The translations under genes were made by a program, and so were the position numbers. The notes under the pieces were generated by a model that was given only the letters and a program-made list of their open reading frames with translations, was not told the origin of the DNA and searched no databases. DNA of 64,000 nt. It comes from Arabidopsis thaliana. Taxonomy: Eukaryota; Streptophyta; Magnoliopsida; Brassicales; Brassicaceae. The stretch spans positions 13,333,835 through 13,397,834 of the forward strand of contig NC_003076.8 of NCBI RefSeq assembly GCF_000001735.4, in the 5' to 3' direction. Position 1 is the stretch's first letter. The number at the start of each line of letters is the position of its first letter. Shown in pieces: positions 37,395 through 49,287 of the stretch.

Positions 37395-38877
37395 TGAAAC
37401 AACCCGACCCATTTGTTTTTTTTAAAAAAATATAATTAAATATTCCCATAAATACTTAATTAAACCAACTAATAAAGCAACATTTAAACCGCAAGTAAAA
37501 AATACTATTGAATGAATAAATAAACAATTCAACCAACAAAAACCAAGTATGATTAACAATCCTAACACAACTCTAACCGGGTTCCAATAACCAAAACACA
37601 AAAATAAATCAAACGAGTTCCGAAATCATCCTCTCTTCCTTGCCATGATTCCACGATCACACTTTATCTTTACCTGCACCAAAAAAGAAATAGATGCGTA
37701 AGTATTATCACAAATACTTAGCGAGGCAATCCTCCTATCTACGAGCTATACACATAAGCAATTAAAAGGGTATAATCACAAATACAACATAAACAAACCA
37801 GTCACTGAACAATTCACCCAAAAACACATTCACCACACCTACATATCATCACACAAAACAAATCATACAACCCAATCGCTCAGATAAGCTCATGGTCACG
37901 CCCTCACCTTATCAAATTGATTCTAACAACAATTAAACCCAGGAGAGACTCTCCTTGCGTCTGAAACAGTCCAGAAACGTCGTACAATAAGTCACAACCA
38001 AAAGAAAGAGATGCGTAAGTATTATCACAAATACTTAGTGAGGCGATCCTCCCATCTACGAGCTATACACACAAGCAATTAAAAGGGTATAATCATAAAT
38101 ACAACATAAACAAACCAGTCATTGAACAATTCACCCAAAAACACATTCACCACACCTACATATCATCACACAAAACAAATCATACAACCCAATCGCTCAG
38201 ATAAGCTCATGGTCACGCATTCACCTTAACAAATTGATTCTAACAACAATTAAACCCATGAGAGACTCTCCTTGCGTCTGAAACAGTCCAGAAACATTCT
38301 ACAATAAGTTACAACCAAAAAGCAACCTTGAAGCATATTGTACATGAAAATCAGAAATAAACAGTCTCAAAGACGAAACCCTAACATACAAACCAACCAT
38401 TAATTATCAAATCCGTCCGGTGAAACGCTAGCCTTAGACGTCAGCGTCCTACACAATCTCGTGCCGATCTGAAACTAGACGAAACCACGATCTCAGTTAC
38501 AATCCCCGCTGGTCCTAATTTGCGTATGAGAAAACGTGTCTCACAAAACCGCGAATAACTCAACCATTTTTAATCCAAATCCACTTCTGTAAACTGGAGA
38601 ATAACGATACAAGACTTGGGAATAACTCTACCAAATTTCGTTACCTTTGACAACGATTTGATATGTCGAAATCGTTTTCTCCCAAACCCTAACGATTCTG
38701 GTTCTTCTCCTTCTCTCTCTTTTTCTCCTTTATAAAACGAAAAGTGGCTAACTAAAGCCCTAATTTTGAGTTTTCTTTTTTTATAGGCACACTCTAGAGT
38801 TTCCAATTAATCCAACCGATTAAACCGGACGATTTAAATACAAATCCTAACCGATATTCCGGTTCACGGGCGTTACA
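37395..38877 (-). repeat. 3' LTR with an internal 317-bp tandem duplication
   Basis: Plus-strand ends are TGAAACAACCCG and ...GGGCGTTACA. It matches 44658-45818 but is 322 bp longer, because about 37684-38000 is repeated at about 38001-38317 (both contain gatgcgtaagtattatcac and ctcagataagctcatggtca). Confidence 0.88.
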
Positions 38878-38892
38878 ATTCTCCCCCACTAA
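38878..38892 (-). other. polypurine tract
   Basis: The minus strand reads AGTGGGGGAGAAT immediately before the 3' LTR, the primer for plus-strand synthesis. Confidence 0.75.
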
Positions 38893-39726
38893 CATAGATT
38901 CGTCCTCGAATCTAGCTTCACCCTTCCACTCCAATAAACTCCGTGCAACCATCACTACGGTCTGCACACCCTCCAACAAGACCCCCTCTAGGTCTCTCTA
39001 TCCAGTCAGTATACTCAGATTTACTAGTCATTATTGCTCACAACTCACTCTCCACTCTCAAACCGCAATCTTCGAGCATAAACTGTCACTCTCAGGCCTC
39101 GGCCTACGGCATCTCGGGTATCACACGTATTATCTTCCCCACTCAAAGTCAAACCCTGAGTTGTGTCGGCTCACTCTCAACCACAAAGTCATCGAGTTAC
39201 GATAAAGCGTGCTCTCGGATCGTCATCCGAAGCCACCGTACCCCTCACACTCTAAAGACACCAAGTCTCTCGAGTTACCGGTACCTCAGGAGCATACCCC
39301 GCTCCTCACAAGTTGTTGGGACCCTCATGTCCCTCGAGCAACAATACTAAACGCTTCCGAGCATATCTCCAGACTCTCTCATGGATTCGCGTAAGACACC
39401 TTTATGCCTCACCATCCATCATATCCCCTTGGGAACATCCTTATGACCAACTCTCGGCCATCTCGTAAACACACCTCTCTCTAAGGTTGTTTACTCAAAC
39501 TTTCCAAAAATAGACAAGTCCTTTTTGGGAAACTTTCCATTCTTGGAAACCGCACAACACATTCTTTAACAACACAACTCAAGTCAAATATAATAAAAAA
39601 ATACTTATCTTATAAATCATCAAATGTCATGATCGTTACAACGCCAAACTAAAGAGAAATAAGAACAACAACTCAAAAGCTCAAAAACTCAACAACACTA
39701 AAACTGGAAACCAAGGATAGGCAAAC

Positions 39727-40947
39727 TCATGCAGCAACCTGCTTCTCAAACCACTTCTTGAACCTTGCCTTCATCCTCGCCTCTGGCTCCCAAGTCTCCT
39801 CTGTCACACCATCGCAGTCCCATAGGACTTTGATCAAAGGAATCTTTTTCCGTCAAAGTTCCTTGATCCTCCTCTCGAGAACCCTCACTGGTCTCGCCTC
39901 CAAAGTCATGTTTGGATGAAAATCCTCTGGAATCTTAGCCAACACCTCATCATCCTTGTGAAGAAATTTCCTCAGCATCGACACATGAAAGACCTTGTGA
40001 AACGCACGCATAACATCTGGCAACTCTAACTTGTATGCCACTGGTCCTACCCTGTCAACAATCCTGAACGGACCCATGTACCTCGGACTCAACTTAGTCT
40101 CTGAGATAGACCTGTTTGGACCTCACAACATGACTATCTTGAGATACACTCTGTCCCCAACCTCAAAGTCAAGCTCTCTCCTCCTCTTGTCAACATAACT
40201 CTGCTGTCGATCTTGAGCTTCCTTCATGTTCAGCTTAAGAACCCGGATCCTCTCCGTGATCTCCTGAACATAATCTGTACCATATATGCTCCTCTTCCCC
40301 ACGTGGGTCCAGCATAACGGTGTCCTGCATGGCCTCCCGTACAACGCCTCAAAAGGAGCCATCCCAATACTCGCCTGATAGCTGTTGTTATAAGCAAACT
40401 CTACCAGACTCAAGTGATCCGCCCAATGACCTCCCCAATCCAAGACACACATCCACAACATATCCTCAAGCGTCTGGATAGTCCTCTCAGATTGCCCATC
40501 TGTCTGAGGATGATAAGCCGTGCTCATCTCCACCTTAGTGCCCATCTCTGCCTAAAAGGCTCTCCAAAACGCAGAAGTAAACTTGGAATCCCTGTCTGAT
40601 ACAATACTCACAGATACTCAATGCAACTTCACGATCTCGCTCACATATTTTTTAGCCAACACCGCCGCTCCATTAGTTTTTCTGATGGCCAGAAAATGTG
40701 CTGACTTAGTCAGACGGTCCACGATCACCCAAATAACATGTTTGGTTCGCGACACAGGCAACCCAGCCACGAAATCCATCATGATAAAATCCCACTTCCA
40801 CTCAGGAATGGGTAAATTCTGCAACAGGCCACCTGGCACCTGATGCTCAGCCTTAACTAACTGGCAAACATCGCACTCTACGACCCAATTAGCTACATCC
40901 CTCTTCATCGCGACCCACTGATAGTACCGCTTGAGGTCCCGGTACAT
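39727..40947 (-). pseudogene. gypsy integrase and C-terminal chromodomain
   Basis: Broken minus frames cover the zinc-binding end (CDVCQLVKAEHQVPGGLLQ), the catalytic core (WDFIMMDFVAGLP, VDRLTKSAHFLAI, then [20 protein letters not shown] after an interruption) and the C-terminal barrel ([28 protein letters not shown]). After an in-frame TGA near 39845 comes a chromodomain-like tail (KVLWDCDGVTEETWEPE) ending at TGA 39729-39727. The chromodomain identifies the chromovirus group, which is directed to heterochromatin. Stops at 40618 and 40123 and shifts disable it. Confidence 0.85.
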
Positions 40948-41072
40948 CTTAGTCGCTCCTGGAGAATGGAAAACATGCTCGCATGAGCCTCACTCAAGAT
41001 TTCCCATCGCAACTCCTCATCCTTAGGCACACAAACTCGCCCATGCACAAGGATAGTCCCATTAGCTGCGAA

Positions 41073-42369
41073 CTAATACTCAGAGCCCTCTGCCTTAGAA
41101 GCCGCAATCAACCCCTCATCCTTCTCCTGAGCCAACCGAACTCTACTCAAAAAATCTGCTCGATCCACAACTTCCAATCCCAATGGCTCCCGTGCCACAA
41201 CACACAACCGCAAAGCACCAATCTCACTCACCAAGGCCTCAACACTCTGCCCTGGAGCCGCACCCACATGCTTACGGCTCAACGCCTCTACAACCACATT
41301 AGCCTTACAAGGATGGTAGGCTATCTCCAGATCATAATCAACCACCAATTCCATCCATCGCCTCTGCCTCAGGTTCAGCTGGCTAAGTGAAGATATACTT
41401 CAAACTCTTATGATCCGTGAACACCTGCACTTTCCCGCCATAAAGATAAGACCTCCAAATCTTTAAGGCAAAGATCACCGCAACCATCTCCAAATCATGA
41501 GTAGGATAGTTGTCCTCATGCTTCCTCAACTGCCGCGATGCATAGGCAATAACCTTTCCACCCTGCATCAAAACACAACCCAAACCAACTCTTGAGGTAT
41601 CAGTATACACCATGTAAGGCTCTCCATGCTCTGACAATGCTAACACTGGTGTACCGATCAACATCTCCTTCAGGCTCACGAAACCCTCTTCGCACTCCGG
41701 TTACCACACAAAAGGAACATCCTTCCCTGTCAGCGTAGTCATCTGTTGTGTCATACTCGCAAACCCCTTGACGAACCTCTTGTAATACCCTGCCAACCCA
41801 AGAAAACTCCTGATCTCAGTGGCATTCGTCGGTCTAGGCCAGTCTCTGATAACCTCAATCTTCTCCGGATCCACTGAAACTCCTTCTACAGAAATAATGT
41901 GACCCAGAAAACTCATCTCTCTCTGCCAAAAACTGCACTTGCTCAACTTAGCGAACAGCTTCTGCTCCCGCAACTTCTCCATCAACCTTATGAACGTTGT
42001 AGGTGCATTAGTCAAACCGAAAGGCATCACCACAAACTCAAAATATCCATATCCCATCATGAAAGCAGTCTTGCGAACATCTGCCTCCGCTATCGGGATA
42101 TGGTGATAACCCGACGTCAAATCGATTTTTGAGAAACAAGTAGCACCCCTCAACTGATCCAACAACTCATCGATCCTTGGCAAAGGGTACTTGTTCTTCA
42201 CGGTGACCCGGTTCAACTCCTGGTAGTCAATATATAAGCGGAAACTCTTGTCCTTCTTCTTCACAAATAACACTGGCGCTCCCCAAGGTGAAGTACTAAG
42301 ACGAATGAATCCCTTACCCAACAAATCCTCTAGCTGCTTCTTCAGCTCTGCCATCTCTGCTGGAGTCAT
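41073..42369 (-). pseudogene. gypsy reverse transcriptase and RNase H
   Basis: Frame 42369-41701 holds the reverse transcriptase: [45 protein letters not shown] and [12 protein letters not shown]. At 41979/41980 the sequence jumps from FIRLM to EKLREQKLF, so the segment carrying the catalytic YxDD-type motif is absent without loss of frame. After a stop at 41701, frame 41679-41383 holds RNase H ([44 protein letters not shown]), which ends in TAG with a 2-base loss just beyond. The linker to integrase continues at 41354-41073. Confidence 0.9.
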
Positions 42370-42372
42370 CCT

Positions 42373-43011
42373 CTAGGGTGCCTTAGACAACGGCGCTGTC
42401 CCTTGTTCCAACTCAATCGTGAAAGGATCAAACAGTGATGGTGGTAATCCCTGCAATGATTGAAACACATCCTCGAACTCCTGAACAACCCAAATGTCGC
42501 TCAGTGCAGCCTGCCCCACAGACTCCGACATAGATATCGTCACCAGGTAAGCCTCGCAGCCCTTCTCGATCATTTTCTCTACCTGCACTGCTGAGATGAC
42601 GAGACTCCCTAAGGTAGGTCTCACTCCCTGATAAACCAACCTCCCTTCTGGCCGCTCAAAAGAAACTCTCCCACGGTGGCAATCAAGATGTACTCTGTAA
42701 TGATCCAACCAATCCATTCCCAAAATAACATCATAGAACTCTACATGGCTGATAATCATATCTGCTGGCATCGACTCTCTTGCAATTTGAATATCCACAC
42801 CCTTAGCTCTCCCTAGAACCGTTAGAAACTGCCCTCTAGCAACCTTGACGGCTCCAAACTGCTCACCAAGATCCCCACGGATGTTGCCGCGCGAGGCACT
42901 CTCCGGAGTAATGAAGCAATGCGATGCTCCAGAGTCAAACAAAACATGGGCCTCTACATCGCCCACTAATAAGGTCCCTACACAAACCTCATGTGCTAAG
43001 AACCCTAACAT
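42373..43011 (-). pseudogene. gypsy aspartic protease region
   Basis: The 212-codon minus frame contains the protease active-site motif in HVLFDSGASHCFI, then YDVILGMDWL, and ends in the segment leading to reverse transcriptase (EFEDVFQSLQGLPP, FTIELEQGTAPLS). It stops one codon before the reverse transcriptase frame (TAG, 42373-42375). The protease would cut the polyprotein. Domain order and spacing are normal. Confidence 0.88.
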
Positions 43012-43194
43012 TCATCACAAAACAATGATATCTAAAAAAAACAGAAATAATTCACAAAGTCTGAGTCTCAGAAATCATACCAGTGATCGCTCTGTTGCTG
43101 GTACCACGTATCTCACGCGTAGTGCTGCTGCAATATGTGCTAACTGCTGCATATTTTGCTGCACTCCCTGCTGCACCTGCACTCCCTGCTGCAC

Positions 43195-44405
43195 CTACGC
43201 TCCCTTCTGCACCGCCGGCTGTACTACTGCCACTACCATCCGCTGCAGCTTAGGACAATTCGGCCTGAGATGTCCCCTCTCTCTACAGTGGTAGCACTCC
43301 CTCGTCTCAGCTCGCTGCGTGCAATCCGCTACCTTGTGGACAAGGCCTTCACAAGAAAAACATCCTCCACGACTACCCTGTCCAGTTCTGGAAGGATGGT
43401 CCCACTTCCTCTTATGCCCCTGCGCAGGCTTGCCGCCCTTGCTAGGTGCCACGTGCTGCTGAGTCTTCTTCGGCTGTACCGCTAGACTCACTGTCTTTAC
43501 CTCAGCAGCCGTCTCCACTAGTGCCGCCTTCTTGGCGTACTGCGACACTCTACACCGCAACCTCAGATCCGGTCGAAGTCCCCTCAAGAACTTCCTCAAC
43601 TGGGGCTGGTCATCTTCCATGCCCCGATCCGTATACATCAAGAATCAGTTAATCTCTCGGTCATACTCCCAAACCGACCGCTCACCCTGTGTCAGCTCAA
43701 GAAAACGAGCCTCTATACGGTCGAGCGCTTCCTGCGGAAAGTACTTGGCATTAAACTCAGCCACAAAATCTGCCTAAGATATATCTGCTGGCCTTCTCAT
43801 GGCAGTCACATCCACCACCACAAATGTGCACCCCCTCTACAAAATGCACTGTCAGATCCACCCGATACTCCACCGGGCATCGGCTCGAACTGAAGTTCCG
43901 CTCAACCCGCGATCGCCAACTGTCGGCGTCCTCAGAACTAGTACCACCAGTAAAATACCCAGTGCTAATCCACTGCAACTGCTCCATCATCCTCAAATAA
44001 GATGGAACCTCCTCAGCAACCACAGCCCTCTTCTGCACCTCCGCCACTCGTGGCGCAACTGGAGCCTGCATTGGTACCACACCTGGTAACCGCTCCAACA
44101 ACTGTCTAAACAGGCTCGCCAAACCAACTTCTGGAACTTGGACTCCTCCGACTGCGGCACCCATCACTCCTGGGTCCTCAGCACCAACGGCATGCACACC
44201 AGCACCGACACCAGCTCCACTAGCCCCCACTCCGGCTGTACCAGCTATATCGGCACCAAGACCGTCTCCAGCCCCAGACTCCACAAACTCAGGCTGCGAA
44301 CCCACACTCTGCTCAACTGTGGTCATCACTCTCGCCGGTACCCTCGAAGACTCGTCCTTTACCGCGACCACGACCACGACCACGAACTCCAGCTTCTCTA
44401 ACCAT
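43195..44405 (-). pseudogene. gypsy Gag
   Basis: The likely start is the ATG at 44405 (MVREAGVRGRGRGRGKGR), but that frame soon stops and the capsid part continues in the frame at 44383-43757. The C-terminal part at 43641-43195 carries two zinc knuckles, CFSCEGLVHKVADC and CYHCRERGHLRPNC. Frameshifts near 44300 and stops near 43775 and 43650 break it. A Gln-rich, 24-bp microrepeat region (plus strand ctgcactccctgctgcacct, near 43155-43210) follows the second knuckle. Confidence 0.85.
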
Positions 44406-44642
44406 TTGCGCTACTCAAGAACAAAAGGCTAAGAAACTAGAACAAACAAATATATCACAAACAACTTACCGTGGAATCTCATTTAAGGCTTGGAGAAGAT
44501 GATGCTAGGACTGCAACAACACACAATTGACTAAACACTCCATAATCAATCCTCAGTATGCTAACACCCTAGCTATCCCACATCAATCATCAGGAAAATA
44601 ATTCATCAATTAATTTTTTCTATACATCTTAGAAACGTGATC

Positions 44643-44655
44643 GCTTTGATACCAA
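44643..44655 (-). other. gypsy primer-binding site
   Basis: The minus strand reads TTGGTATCAAAGC two bases inside the 5' LTR, one mismatch from the initiator-methionine type TTGGTATCAGAGC. Confidence 0.85.
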
Positions 44656-44657
44656 AT

Positions 44658-45818
44658 TGAAATAACCCGACACGTTTTTTTATATAAAAAAATATAATTA
44701 AATATTCTCATAAATACTTAACCAACCAATAAAGCAACAATTAAACTGCAAGTTAAAATTACTATTTAATGAACAAATAAATAATTCAACCAACAAAAAC
44801 CAAGTATGACTAACAATCCTAACACAACCCTAACCGGGTTCCAATAACCAAAACACAAAAAGAAATTAAACGAGTTCCTAGATCATCTTCTCTTCCTTGA
44901 TATGATTCCACGATCACACTTTATCTTTACCTGCAGCAAAAAGAAAGAGATGCGTAAGTATTATCACAAATACTTAGTGAGGCGATCCTCCCATCTACGA
45001 GGTATACACACAAGCAATTAAAAGGGTATAATCACAAATACAACATAAACAAACCAGTCATTGAATAAGTCACCCAAAAACACATTCACCACACCGACAT
45101 ATCATCACACAAAACAAATCATACAACCCAATCGCTCAGATAAGCTCATGGTCACGCACTCACCTTAACAAATTGGTTCTAACAACAATTAAACCCAGAA
45201 GAGACTCTCCTTGCATCTGAAACAGTCCAGAAACGTCCTACAATAAGTCACAACCAAAAGCAACCTTGAAGAAAACAGGACATGAAAAACAGAAACAAAC
45301 AGTCTCAAAGACGAAACCCTAATATACAAACCAACCGTTAATTATCAAATCTGTCCGGTGAAACACTAGCTTTAGACATCACAAAGCGTCCCACAAAATC
45401 GCGTGCCGATCGGAAACTAGACGAAACCACGATCTCAGTTACAATCCCCGCTGGTCCTAATTCGCGTCTGAGAAAACGTGTCTCACGAAACTGCGAATAA
45501 CTCAACCAATTTTAATTTAAATCCAATTCTGTAAATTGGAGAATGACGATAAAAGACTTGGAGATAAACTACCAAATTTCGTTACTTTCGACAACGATTT
45601 GATATGTCGAAACCGTTTCCTCCCAAACCCTAACGATTCTGGTTCTTCTCCTTCTCTCTCTTTTTCTCCTTTACAAAACGAAAAGTGGCTAAATAAAGCC
45701 CTAATTTTGAGTTTCCTTCTTTTAAAGGAACACTCTAGGGTTTCCAATTAACCCAACCGATTAAACCAGACGATTTAAATATAATCCCTAACCGATTTTC
45801 CGGTTCACGGGCGTTACA
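44658..45818 (-). repeat. 5' LTR of the chromovirus
   Basis: 1161 bp; plus-strand ends TGAAATAACCCG and GGGCGTTACA. It lacks the 317-bp duplication of its partner. Confidence 0.9.
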
Positions 45819-45847
45819 ATTTCTCTGATCGATTTTTTTTTTGGAGG

Positions 45848-48101
45848 ATGTCATTTTCTGGGAACGATTACTTAAGATTCCGGCTGCAGCAGCAGCAACA
45901 ACGTGTTCCTTCGCCTCTCAGTGAAGGGAACAACTCGGCGGTTCATGGTAGAAGCCTTCCCTCCTCTCCTCTGACTCCAACCAATCAAAACTCTGAAGCA
46001 CATGGGACTTCTTCTACACAGCAAAATCAACCGCCTCAAAGCTTCTGATAATCATGCTAATCCTATATCTAGGCGTTTCAACAACCTGACACTTGATGAG
46101 TTTCTTGATAGTCCCGGTCATGCATCTCTAACGAGACTAGACCCTAATCGTCCTCCGGGAACTCTCTGGTAAGTTGATGTCTTTCATTCTAACACTAATT
46201 AGGTTTCTATTATGGTTTTAGGGTTAGTTGTGTAGATGTTTTGTTTGGTTTAGCATAACAATCAGGTAAAATGTTTTGGTTTCTATTCTGGTTTTAGGGT
46301 TAGTTGTGTAGATGTTTTGTTTGGTTTAGCATAACGATCTGGTAAAATGTTTTGGTTTTAGATGATTATACTAATTAGACCAATTGATTTTTTTTTTTTA
46401 GGTTTAACGAAGACTCTTCTGTTGTTGGCACTGTCTGCAGCATATTTGAGAGAGATTTTAAAGATCCACATGCTTATTGGACAATGACACCGCAACCAGT
46501 GATCACTTGTTGGTTTGAAACTTTTGCGGTAAGTGGAATTGGTGTCTTGTTTTCTTGTGTTAATTTAGAAACTTATCTGCTTTGTATTTGGCTGTTGTGT
46601 CAAGATTATGTGACTATGTTTTCTTGTGTTAATTTATTGACTTGATTGCACTTTTTGATATATCATCTCTCTATTTTGTAGCAAGTATACAACTGGGACC
46701 GTGCAATAAACAAGAGAGTTAGGATAGAGTTTGAAGCAAAGCTGAAGGATAGGATGTGCGATCAAATCTCTCGCTGGTAGGGAAAGTGGAAGCTGAAAGG
46801 AGATGAGGCAATGGCGCGGTGGCTTGATCCTGAGGAGTGGGCTGGTCTTGTTAGGTATTGGAAAGATCCGAAGTCAGAGTTAAAGAGTATCAAAAGTAGG
46901 CAAGCATGATATCATGATCCACAGGGCCTCGGTATATCTAAACACCGTTCTGGCCATACCTCTTACAAAGCTCGGGCGCAAAAAAATGTAAGTTAAGTCT
47001 CAAGTCTCATACCATTTCTTAATCTGCAATGTTATAATGACAACTGACCTTATATTTTCATGTGGTTTAGTGTGAGAAGACCGAAGAAACGACTCCTGAT
47101 TTCCTTGTGCTCTTAGATGAGACACACAGAAAAGCTGATAGGACTTTCATTGATGGAAAGTCCCAAGAGATCTACAAGGAAGTGTCATCCAGGATAGCAG
47201 AGGAAGAGACTCAGCTGTGTTCTGGGGAGAGTTCAGAGAGCATTGCTTCAGGTGGATTGTCTGTTCAAGCCATGAACATGATTTATACCCATGTAAGCTT
47301 TGTCTTTTAATTCATTATAGTTTTTGTTGGATTAATTGAATTTATTGTCTTAACTGCTTTGTATTTGCGTTTTGTGTATGGTGTTTGAATTGCTTTGTAT
47401 TTGGCTGTTGTGTTTTTGGTATGAGATTCTCGTGATATTAGGCGATATTGCTTTGTCTTTTGAGTTGTGTCATTTTGTCTGAATTCCTTTGTCTTTATAT
47501 GTTCTACCACTTACATATGATTCTGTTTTTGTCTGAATTGCTTTGTCTTTTGAGTTGTGTCATTTTGTCTGAATTCCTAAGTCTTTATATGTTCTACCAC
47601 TTACATATGACTCTGTTTTTGGTCTGATAGGTTTGAATTGCTTTGTCTTTTGAGTTGTGTCATTTTGTCTGAATTGGTTTTTCTGATTTGCAGGTTGCTC
47701 CGAGGAAGAAGGGAAGGATTTATGTGGTTGGTTCTCTGCATCTTGAAGCATCCTCAGCCCATACTTGTCTACCCCTTCCTCGTGATGATCCAGTTTTACT
47801 CTCTGAGAAGTTGGCTGTCGCTGAAGCTTGTATTGCAAATCAGGCTGAGAAGATCAATAGCTTCGGTGTCTACTTTGACTACCTTGCCGACAAGGATCCA
47901 GTGTTTGCTGCAATCTTTCGAGGCGCATCCTCTACAAGGACTAAACCTACTAGCGCCAATCCAAGACCTGAGGTGGCTAATCTGAGACCTGAGGTAGCTA
48001 ACCTGAGGTGGGCAACGAGACACCAATTGCTGCTGTGGGCGCTGGCGCTAGAACAGAAGCCGGTACTTGATCCTCTCCATCAGCAACATTCTAACTTCTA
48101 A
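45848..48101 (+). pseudogene. TnpA-like Ptta/En-Spm protein (Transposase_24 family), copy 1
   Basis: Exons read 45848-46168, 46402-46528, 46682-46986, about 47072-47292 and about 47695-48101, all with GT/AG ends. Exon 1 is Gln/Ser/Pro-rich (QQQQQRVPSPLSEGNN). Exons 2-3 carry the family core (GTVCSIFERDF, YWTMTPQPVITCWFETF, QVYNWDRAINKRVRIEFEAK, LKGDEAMARWLDPEEW). The later exons encode FLVLLDETHRKADRTFIDGK and a C-terminal coiled-coil-like part. The protein would bind CACTA subterminal repeats. It is dead: one extra A near 46038 shifts exon 1 into TGA at 46046, and TAG at 46778 and TGA at 46907 break exon 3. Confidence 0.8.
46200..46355 (+). repeat. two-unit 72-bp repeat in TnpA intron 1
   Basis: gttttagggttagttgtgta and gatgttttgtttggtttagc occur twice, about 72 bp apart. 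The second gene copy (60828-61060) has three units. Confidence 0.8.
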
Positions 48102-48349
48102 GTTAATGTTTTCCATGTTTTTTGGATTATGTTTTATGACTATCCATCACGAATAAAAACAATTTCAATGATTGTGATTTGTAACGGTATTGCTATGTAA
48201 AATTTGGTTTCAAATTTGGGTTTTAAGATTGTTTTAGAAAACATAATGAGAGTTTAAATATCAGATTAATTAGCTAACTCGAGATTAATTAAGCCCTAAT
48301 TACACAGTTAAACAACGATAAACAAACATGCAAACGAAGAGCAAAGTCC

Positions 48350-48760
48350 TAGCAAACTCTGTGATGGATTTACAAGAAAAAGAACACAGAATCGCAATTC
48401 CCTCGTAGAAGTGCTAAGGCTCTGCGAGGACAAAAAAATGTTGACTTTGTGAAAACTGGTACTGTTTACCGATTGCGATGAAAACAACGTAGTAAATCCA
48501 TCACAAAGTATGCTAGAGAATTGCGAGGCTTTCATTTTCCAAGTAATTTAGGACAAAATTGTTGCCTCGCAATATGTGTGTAATTTGCGAGGCGAATTAT
48601 TCTTCGCAAGTTTTGCGAGGGAATTGCAATGTTTTCCTTTTTGCGAGACGTGATTTGCGAGGAATTCTTCTGTGTCGCAAATTCCTTGCAATTGGTGTTT
48701 TGCGAGGGAGTCCCTAGGAATTTTTCCCTCGCAAATTATGTTTGAACTAAACGACATCAC
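48350..48760 (+). repeat. right-side CACTA subterminal repeats
   Basis: Many cctcgcaa, tgcgaggg and cttcgcaag words in both orientations, like those at 35628-35850, densest from 48560 to 48745. The expected TAGTG end is not seen. Confidence 0.65.
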
Positions 48761-48768
48761 TTATTACA

Positions 48769-49054
48769 GAGACAAAACGACGTTATTTTGTCTGTCGAAA
48801 CAAATTTAAACCCTAAATTTCCAAATCGATTTCATTATCTCAAAACAGGATTCGAGGACTATCTTGTTTGGGAATGGACAACCATGGCACGGATCACAAG
48901 GTGAACCATCTCAAATTTCGCAGGGAGCTCCATCTGCACCATCTCAACCAGCTCAATTTGAATGACTTCTGAAATCGATTTTGAGGTAATGAAATCGATT
49001 TGGGGATTAAGGTTTAAATTTGTTTCAACAGACAAAACGACGTTGTTTTGTCTC
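48769..49054. mobile_element. foldback MITE with 67-bp inverted arms
   Basis: Arm 48769-48836 (gagacaaaacgacgttattt ... cgatttcatt) is the reverse complement of 48988-49054 with few mismatches. Each arm starts with a near-palindrome around gacaaaacgacgtt. A 4-bp taca flanks both sides (48765-48768 and 49055-49058). The roughly 150-bp centre has a short ORF-like piece but no recognised domain. Confidence 0.75.
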
Positions 49055-49287
49055 TACAATAAACGACGTTGTTAGTTCTAACAGAATAGATAAACGTCAC
49101 ATTATATCCGTAAAAAAAATTATGTTACCCTATTTAACAATATGACTCAAATGGCAAGTCAACAAAACCTTTGTCATTTATTTAGAAAGTCAACAAATAC
49201 TTTACGACTTATTTGTCTTCTGTGAAGTTCAAGATTAAATCGTCCCAAATTTGAAAGTTCGTGATTTTTTTGACATTTTTCCCTTTT

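Larger units (their letters stand above)
37395..45818 (-). mobile_element. Ty3/gypsy chromovirus (Tekay/Del-like), complete but decayed
   Basis: An 8.4-kb element on the minus strand with LTRs at 37395-38877 and 44658-45818, a methionine-tRNA primer-binding site, a polypurine tract, and gag, protease, reverse transcriptase, RNase H, integrase and chromodomain in the usual order. The flanking attt (37391-37394 and 45819-45822) is a 4-bp duplication; five bases would be usual. Multiple stops, shifts and a reverse transcriptase deletion make it inactive. It lies inside the CACTA element, 25 bp upstream of the TnpA ATG. Confidence 0.92.
35628..48768 (+). mobile_element. CACTA (En/Spm-type) element interrupted by a gypsy element
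   Basis: It starts with CACTACAAAA at 35628, followed by subterminal tgcgaggg / cctcgcaa motifs. The same motif family reappears at 36845-36975 and at 48350-48760, the two sides of a TnpA-like gene (45848-48101). No matching TAGTG right end was found, so the right limit is approximate. A chromodomain gypsy element (37395-45818) sits between its promoter part and its coding part. The TnpD gene is missing apart from a doubtful remnant. Confidence 0.7.

Noticed and set aside
38943-44401. Several plus-strand ORFs of 60-150 codons within the chromovirus
   Set aside because: They are antisense shadows of the minus-strand gag-pol sequence.
48350-49100. Expected TAGTG right end of the CACTA element
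   Set aside because: I searched for an inverted CACTA end after the subterminal repeats and found none, so the right limit remains approximate.
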